Shown in pieces: positions 58,038-64,000 of a stretch of DNA of 64,000 bases (within the stretch, counting starts at the first letter, position 1; each line of letters opens with the position of its first letter). The notes beneath the pieces were generated by a model that saw only the letters and a list, made by a program, of their open reading frames with translations, was not told the origin of the DNA and made no database searches. Origin of the DNA: Zygaena filipendulae (Eukaryota > Arthropoda > Insecta > Lepidoptera > Zygaenidae); NCBI GenBank assembly GCA_907165275.2, contig OU015669.1, forward strand, positions 3,618,501-3,682,500. Reading direction: 5' to 3'. Both the position numbers and the translations under genes were made by a program.

Positions 58038-58297
58038 TCTTAATATATATAAATCACGTGTCACGTTGTTTGTCCGCGATGGACTCCTAAACTACTGAAC
58101 GGATTTTGATAAAATTTTGAAACCATTTATAATATGGTCCAACTTAAGAGATAGGATAGTTTTTATCCCGGAATTCCCGCGGGAACTCCGGAATGAATGC
58201 GGGGAACTGCTTATCACCGTAAACTACAGCACTTTTTTCCCGGAATTACCGCGGGAATTCCGAAATTACCGCGGATGAAATCGCGGGGGACAGCTAG
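58038..58297 (+). mobile_element. Short non-autonomous Helitron, intact ends
   Basis: A/TCTTAATATATATAAATCAC at the 5' end; the 3' end is CCGCGGATGAAATCGCGG, GGGACAGCTAG and T. A further worn tail follows at 58430-58583 (ACCGCGGGGCACAGCTAG). Confidence 0.78.
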
Positions 58298-58799
58298 TAT
58301 TATATAAAAATGAATCCCTATTTCCCTTGGTCACCGGCTGGACCAATAGTAATGCTTTTTTTATTATATTATATTTTTTATTGTAAGGAGAAGAAGAATA
58401 TGAAAGAATTTTGGAGTTCCTGCGGGAATTCCGAAGCTCATGCAGGTGAATCTCCGAAACTATTGGACTGATTTTGACGGGACTTTTACTGCTAATTAGT
58501 TGATGTTATAAGGGGTAAATTAGGCTACTTTAGAGTTCCTGCGAGAACTCACGCGTGTGAAACCGCGGGGCACAGCTAGTATGTGTTGTATAATAGTCAG
58601 ATATAAAATATGACTGCAGGTCTAATTATAAGTTAATCTATATGCTCATATATAGCTAACTCTAATGTTATATTTCAATGAATTTAATAATTTAATTTGA
58701 CATGTAAATAATGAATTTATGAATAAACAATACAATACAATATGAGTGAGTACCTATAGAAATATGTCCAATAATAATTGAATAAATAATGCAACTTGC

Positions 58800-59173
58800 A
58801 AATGGGTGACAACACCGTACCCTCTTGATGCTATGAGGAAGTGTGCGGTGCAGCATATAAAGCAACGTGTTGTGGAGCCACCCTCGTCCCGCGGCAGTCG
58901 GTGGTGGGAAAAGTCGGAAAACGCGCGCAGAAGGGGTGGCGGTCGGCCCGAGTCAGGACGCGCGCGACGGCTTGTCCCACAATCGATACCACGCCGCCAA
59001 AACACATTATACTCGGCATCCTAACCCTCACAACGAATCAAAAAACCACACATACAGCTATTGCTATTCCAATATCCAACCAAAATTATTAACGTTACAG
59101 TGATTAATTACAGATATCCGCTAAAACAATTAAAAGTTAAATAAGTGCGACGCAAAATCGCTTCAGGAATGGG
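58800..59173 (+). other. GC-rich stretch with a candidate first-exon end
   Basis: A GC-rich block (58880-58985) is open in several frames on both strands, so frame alone proves nothing. Downstream, ATG at 59169 is followed after one base by GTGAGT at 59173, which would make a minimal first coding exon (ATGG). Both are suggestive of a gene start extending right, but no second exon is recognised. Confidence 0.2.
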
Positions 59174-60308
59174 TGAGTGTACCTCCTAATAATGATTGGC
59201 ACGTTGTGTGTCGGATGACCTAGTTTACAGTTCAGAGTGTGAGTTTTAACCTTCCGTGAAACGTGTTCTAATAAAAAAATAAAAAATCAATTGGCGTCGA
59301 AAAGAGAAACTACCCAAATCACTTTTTAATAATATCTACGCGACGTAATGTTTGTAAACAGATAATGGCGTATCGGAAATCGAGACCCCATTGTCGTTTC
59401 ATGACATTTAGGTATATAGGTAGTTAAAGTTTCGCCGGCAGTCTTTGTATCTACTCTGTAGGTATACCTATTAGGTGCATATGTTCTTTTTTTCTTTTTT
59501 CGTAAAAGGTACGTATGCATAGGTTAGTAGGTACGTTGGTAATTGGAATACATACCTACCGATAAATCGACCCGGAACTCGAGATGTCCGGCGTCTATGC
59601 TACTCCTGTGGCTACCCCCATGTGCCGCGTGTGTGCCGAAAATCGCTTAAATAAAAGCGAAGACGTAAGCCAATTACGGAACTATCGTGTCGCATAATCG
59701 TATCATTCCGGCGAAAATTGGGCTAATCCGTAAGTCATACGGTTTAGAAAAGATTAACCTGATGACATAAAATTTTTATTCGGATACCTAAATTCAGCGA
59801 ATAAAAAGGCTTATTCGGTTAAGTAAGTAGGTATGCGAAATGAAACGCAACAAATAACAATGCTAACTAATAGGTACTATAAATTAATGTGAATGTGAGT
59901 GTAATGAAATGTGAACCGAAAAATGAAAATTTGCATACACGTTTTCAGGGGTACAGAGAAGGACACAGGTGCTTTATGTTCCGGAATTCCTGCGGGAATT
60001 CCAAAATGAGCGAGACTGAAACCTCGGGGAACACGTAGTAATTAAAACAAATAAATGACGTATCATCGGCAATCATGTAGACACGAAGGGTATCCGCAAC
60101 GGCGTGTCATGGAAAGCTGTCCATTGGCTTGACCCACTCAGTTACTCGCTCCGCGTAGGTACCTACAGCTACTGCCTACCACTGACATTTGAGAAAAATA
60201 CTCCCGCATCAACGGTGACCATGAAGTTTCGTAAATAACCACATAGGTATTATGTAGATTAATTTCTTTAATATTGACTTAAGTATACATGTTAGGGCCA
60301 ATGTGACA
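59174..60308. other. Intergenic stretch with one Helitron-like tail
   Basis: A worn Helitron-like tail sits at 59915-60036 (AATTCCTGCGGGAATTCC, then ACCTCGGGGAACACGTAG). Nothing else is recognised. Confidence 0.4.
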
Positions 60309-60690
60309 AATAATAAGAATAATCCACTTCACAACACACAGATCTACTTGATCCCACACTAAGCTAAAAGCAGGCAAACGCGGTATATTTACTACATATT
60401 ATTGCATAATTGTGTAGATATTATACTATAGGTATATAAACACGCCCAGGGGGTCGATTTTTGAATCGCTCGAATTACTTTCACGCACGGAATCGCGAAT
60501 TCACGTGCGAATGTTCATACATTTTTTAAACATTGACGCGTGAATCTTGCAATTCCGCGTGCGAATAGTAATTCGAACGATTCAAAAATCAACCCCCAAA
60601 CTGGAAAGTCTACTTCCACCGGGACTCGAACCCGGAACCTCTCGATTAGCGGGTAGGCATGGTGACCTAACTGCGGCAATTGGGACGTCA
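60309..60690 (-). mobile_element. tRNA-derived SINE interrupted by a palindromic MITE
   Basis: The - strand head with box B GGTTCGAGTCCCGG and tail GATCTGTGTGTTGTGAAGTG is present. The CGCCCAG and ACTGGAAAG of the SINE body are separated by the 60449-60597 insertion. Confidence 0.75.
60449..60597. mobile_element. 149-bp palindromic MITE inside the SINE
   Basis: GGGGGTCGATTTTTGAATCG at the left mirrors CGATTCAAAAATCAACCCCC at the right, and the inner arms (TTCGCACGTGAATTC-like, CGTGCGAA) continue the symmetry. No ORF. Confidence 0.7.
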
Positions 60691-61080
60691 TGGACAAACT
60701 ATATTCATACTCATAGCTACTTCCCGCGGTTTCACCCTGTCCATCTCTGTCCCCTAACAACGTATATGGAAATTTTATGCGATTTCACCTGCGTTGTTTT
60801 CAAAGTTCCCGCGGGAACGGGCTAAAAAGTGCCCCCTGACAACGTGTAGGTATTCAAAATTTTATGATAAGTAATCGGTTGAGCCGTCAAGGTGTGAACG
60901 TATATTAAACAAACAAACAAATTCATAGCAAAGATCATTTGAGAAAATAAACAGTTTTAGCGGCTTCTTGCGATTTTTACATATTTAAACATTGACCGTA
61001 ACATACCTAATATTCATGAAAAGCTGATATTATGATTATTATAACAAGTATCTACCTACAAACAAAAAATTAAAAAAAAA

Positions 61081-61082
<2 letters not shown>
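60690..61082. other. Spacer with Helitron-like remnants
   Basis: A worn element at 60714-60920 (AGCTACTTCCCGCGGTTTCA, then AGTTCCCGCGGGAACGG). The rest is AT-rich. Confidence 0.45.
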
Positions 61083-61124
<42 letters not shown>

Positions 61125-62209
61125 TTATGGCATCGCGCGGTTTGCGCATTTTGCCAGTTTCAAGGTAGGGAAACGATGATAAACATGAAAAGGATGCGGA
61201 TTCGGAATTTTGGATAGGATCAGGAGACTGTAGGTTATTTGGTTTACACAGGTAATCATAAATATTATTATATATACAGATAGATTATATCTTAATGTCG
61301 TTGGAAATCAGGAAAGATACGATACATTTAAATATTAATAAATCATTTGAAGAGAGCAGGGAAATAATAGATGTAGGAAAAGGAACATCGAGGGAAAGGA
61401 GATCAGTTAGGAAAACGGACCGGTCGTAAAGTGGGCATGAAAAGAAAATGTGGTTTAGATCGCCTATGTCCATCGCACACTCACAATAATCATCAGTAAC
61501 GATACCAAGTTTGGCCAGGTGGGCCGGAGTACAGACGTGACCAAGTCTCATGCGTATTAAGATACTAGTAGCCTTCTTACCAAACTTGGCCTTGCGGAAC
61601 CAAGGCTTTGCTGGTATAGACGGCTGCAATAAAGAGTAATATCTACCTTTTAGTTCACGGTTGTTTATCCAAGAATTATGCCACTCCTTACGCATGTCGA
61701 CCATGGGCAAAGACAGCAGATCATGACTGTAATTTTTATATGGAACCATATCTCCACAATAAACAGCTTCCTTAGCTAACTGATCGCATTTTTCATTACC
61801 TTGGATTCCGATATGACTTGGTACCCAGGCAAATTCTACTACATAACCCATATTTGTACATGTATTAAGACGATTTCTCAAGTCATAAATGATGGGGAGA
61901 TGAGTTCGGGTGCGAAAAGGATTTTTGTTAATGGCTTGAAGAGCACTCATAGAATCAGAAATAATTATAGTCTTTTTTAATTTCATGAGAAGGACATATT
62001 CTACCGCTTTAAGAAGACCAAGGCATTCTCCTGTGAAAACAGACGATTCTGGAGGAAGTTTGATTTTCTGAACAATAGACGATTGGGTGTGATATACTCC
62101 AACTCCAGTACATTCGGAAGACGATAATTTTGAAGCGTCACTGTATATGTGGTGGTAATCACTATATTTTAAATCTAAAATGGATGTAAACGCTACGTTA
62201 GGACTATTG
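61083..62209 (-). mobile_element. 5'-truncated LINE insertion with 41-nt poly(A) tail
   Basis: A run of 41 T (61083-61123) is the poly(A) tail of a - strand non-LTR retrotransposon. Near-identical flanks TAAAAAAAAACC (61071-61082) and TAAAAAAAACC (62210-62220) look like the target-site duplication. The 3' UTR is 61124-61284. Short target duplication, long pure tail and an unbroken frame mark a recent insertion. Confidence 0.82.
61285..62209 (-). pseudogene. LINE ORF2 C-terminus: RNase H plus CCHC-like end
   Basis: Open without stops from the truncation point to TAA at 61285. RNase H motifs: YSDASKL, TGECLGLLKAVEY, IISDSMSALQAI and WVPSHIGIQGNEKCDQLAKE, giving the four acidic/His catalytic positions. 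A Cys/His end follows: YCECAMDIGDLNH and CPLY. The layout fits RNase H-bearing LINE clades such as I, Loa or Jockey-like. Endonuclease and reverse transcriptase are lost by 5' truncation, so it cannot move by itself. Confidence 0.82.
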
Positions 62210-62644
62210 TAAAAAAAACCTTAATACATAGTTACATAACTTACGTCATACCTAATTAATAAACAAAATTAATACATTAAAAAACCATTTATTAATTTAA
62301 TTAATAAAAAAAGATAATGTAATAAAATTAGTATTTATTTATTTCTTAGTATTTATTTCTTTCGCATTATAATAATAAAATACTTATTTATAATTATAAT
62401 GATCATGCATATACGTTCAATGATTATACAAAGTGGAGACAACAATTACGACAATAAATGAAAACACCGGAAATAAGACAATGAAATTATCAAATAAGTC
62501 CTTTCAAAATAGAAAAATAAAAATTTTCGAACAAACTAAATAGGACAAAAATTAAAAACAAAAAATTGTACATAACCCGTGATAAGAGGGCCAACTGCGC
62601 GCGCGTGCGGTGTCATTTGATTGGTGCCTCGCGCGCTGAAAGTA

Positions 62645-62710
62645 GCTGCGAGTTGGCAACGTGGCGTATTTTTACTATTGTAAAAATACGCCACGTTGCC
62701 AACTCGCAGC
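62645..62710. repeat. Perfect hairpin, 31-bp arms and 4-nt loop
   Basis: GCTGCGAGTTGGCAACGTGG … TATTTTTAC, loop TATT, then the exact reverse complement. GC-rich outer flanks GCGCGCGTGCGG (left) suggest an inserted element. Confidence 0.7.
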
Positions 62711-63651
62711 GGTTATTTACCTATCCGTGATAACTTAGTTAACCTACCTAAAAAATACATTGATCAAAATTTTATAAATGAGAAATATAGATTTTCCGCA
62801 GGATTGCGATATTGGGATTGACATATAGTTTCATTATCTCTTATATACTTATAAGTACTGCCGGTGTTTTTATTTACTGTCGTAGTGTCGTCTCCACCCG
62901 TTGTAATAATTATATTATACGATTAAACATCTGGAAAAATTGCGCGTAAAAATTGAGAACTCACTGTTTTATGGTTTGTGTTTTGTTATTGCTACATAAA
63001 ATCATGTCTTGCAAAATATTTTATTTAAAAAAAAATCAGTAGGAAGTAAATAATGAATATCTTGGGCTTGTCTATAAATCAATGTACTTAGGTATATTAT
63101 GAATCAAATAAGAAAATTTTAATTAAAATCAAATTGAATACGCTTTGAGTTCATTTGAAAATGCTGAAAAAGATGAAAAAGATGAGACAAGATGCATTTG
63201 TTATATGTAGATATATACCTATATGTGAGACAGTCAAGGAAAATATTGGACGAAAACATTTCTATGTTCACTTTATTAATTAGGATAAAGGCAGAAAAAC
63301 CATTAAAGAATAAAGTGTTGTCACCCGACCTTAATAGGTGTTGTCAGTAGGTAGGTAGGTACTTGAAGTACCGCTAGAGGCACTCGGCAGGGACACTTTC
63401 ACTGTTGACGTGTCAGCCTCAGCAATGTGTATTCAGCATACGCCCTCATCTGATAACTGATACCGGAAGTAGGTACTGTAGCTGTGATGTTGACTGCAGA
63501 CAGAGATATTGTGATTACTGGCACAATAATACCGGTTAGACGGCAGCTAAAAGACTTTCAAGCTTGAAAAAAAAAATTGCATTTGTCTTGTTTCTAAGGC
63601 AGTACGTCGTAAGGGCCACTCTGGTTTCTAAACTTAAAATTAAAAAATAAT
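62711..63651. other. Intergenic stretch, no gene seen
   Basis: AT-rich. No frame, repeat family or RNA gene is recognised. Confidence 0.45.
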
Positions 63652-63955
63652 TACTAGCTGTGCCCCGTGGTTTCACCCGCCTGTAACGTTTTCATATAAC
63701 AACTGTTTTCCCAACATCCAATTTAAATGAAACGAAGCCTATAATATGTTGTTTCAGGCTAAGCTTAATATATGCCTGTGAAAACCACATGACAACCCGT
63801 TCAGTAGATTCAGAGATTATCGTGAACAGACAGACAGACAGACAGAAAAGAATTTTAAAAACATTTTTGTGCTTGGTTACTCTTCTTTTATCGAATTCCC
63901 GCGGGAACTCCGAAATTGCCGCGGATGAAATCGTGGGGACAGCTAGTATTAGTAC
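63652..63955 (-). mobile_element. Helitron-like element, long subtype, plus a second tail
   Basis: CTAGCTGTGCCCCGTGGTTT at 63654 with the AGGCTAAGCTTAATATATGC and CGTGAACAGACAGACAGACA blocks. A separate + orientation tail GCCGCGGATGAAATCGTGGG then GACAGCTAGT ends at about 63946, so two elements lie back to back. Confidence 0.65.
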
Positions 63956-64000
63956 TTATAGAATTATACATAGGTAATGCTTTTGCTTAGATATTATCAC

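Noticed and set aside
58754..59103. Protein-coding gene over the GC-rich block
   Set aside because: Both strands and several frames are open at once and none shows a recognised domain.
1..64000. CRISPR array or prokaryotic operon
   Set aside because: Direct repeats are transposon-derived and irregular; all real genes have spliceosomal introns.

Overview
The window is nuclear DNA of a moth or butterfly (Lepidoptera). This rests on AT-rich non-coding sequence, many short introns with GT/AG boundaries, a readable CYP314A1 ecdysone 20-hydroxylase gene (arthropod-specific), and dozens of short Helitron-like repeats ending in the CCGCGG hairpin plus CTAG that are typical of lepidopteran genomes. 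No prokaryotic, organellar or viral gene set is present. I cannot name the species.

Layout. (1) 1-10.2 kb: three paralogous HAD-family phosphatase genes of the pseudouridine-5'-phosphatase (PUDP, Drosophila Gs1-like) type. Copies A (5' end cut by the window edge) and B lie in tandem on the + strand; copy C is on the - strand, convergent with B. All share the same four-exon design and intron phases. (2) 10.2-26.9 kb: mostly non-coding, with a broken THAP-type zinc-finger remnant, a 0.5 kb fold-back element, a tandemly duplicated 0.5-0.6 kb unit, Helitrons, and a well-spaced TATA plus initiator pair at 14.94-14.97 kb followed by a short candidate first exon. (3) 26.96-43.08 kb: CYP314A1 (shade), eight visible coding exons on the + strand; the exon carrying the start codon is not identified with certainty. 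(4) 45.77-47.90 kb: hydroxypyruvate isomerase (HYI), four exons, + strand, complete. (5) 50.60-55.92 kb: an Aurora kinase (short, Aurora B-like), six exons, - strand, complete. (6) 56-64 kb: repeats, including a recent 5'-truncated LINE with a 41-nt poly(A) tract, plus one weak candidate first exon at 59.17 kb.

The four gene types have no evident shared pathway: nucleoside salvage or detoxification, steroid hormone activation, small-sugar isomerisation, and chromosome segregation. They look like ordinary neighbours. The most distinctive content is the layering of mobile elements: a pogo-like element inside a Helitron, a hAT element inserted at the first bases of another Helitron, a palindromic MITE inside a SINE, a Copia fragment between inverted repeats, and SINE or MITE sequence right next to splice sites of the ecdysone hydroxylase gene. 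I saw no CRISPR array, operon, canonical tRNA gene or rRNA gene, and no clear new enzymatic system.

All gene models were built by eye from reading frames, splice sites and recalled family motifs. Multi-exon genes are given as one span, with exon coordinates in the evidence.
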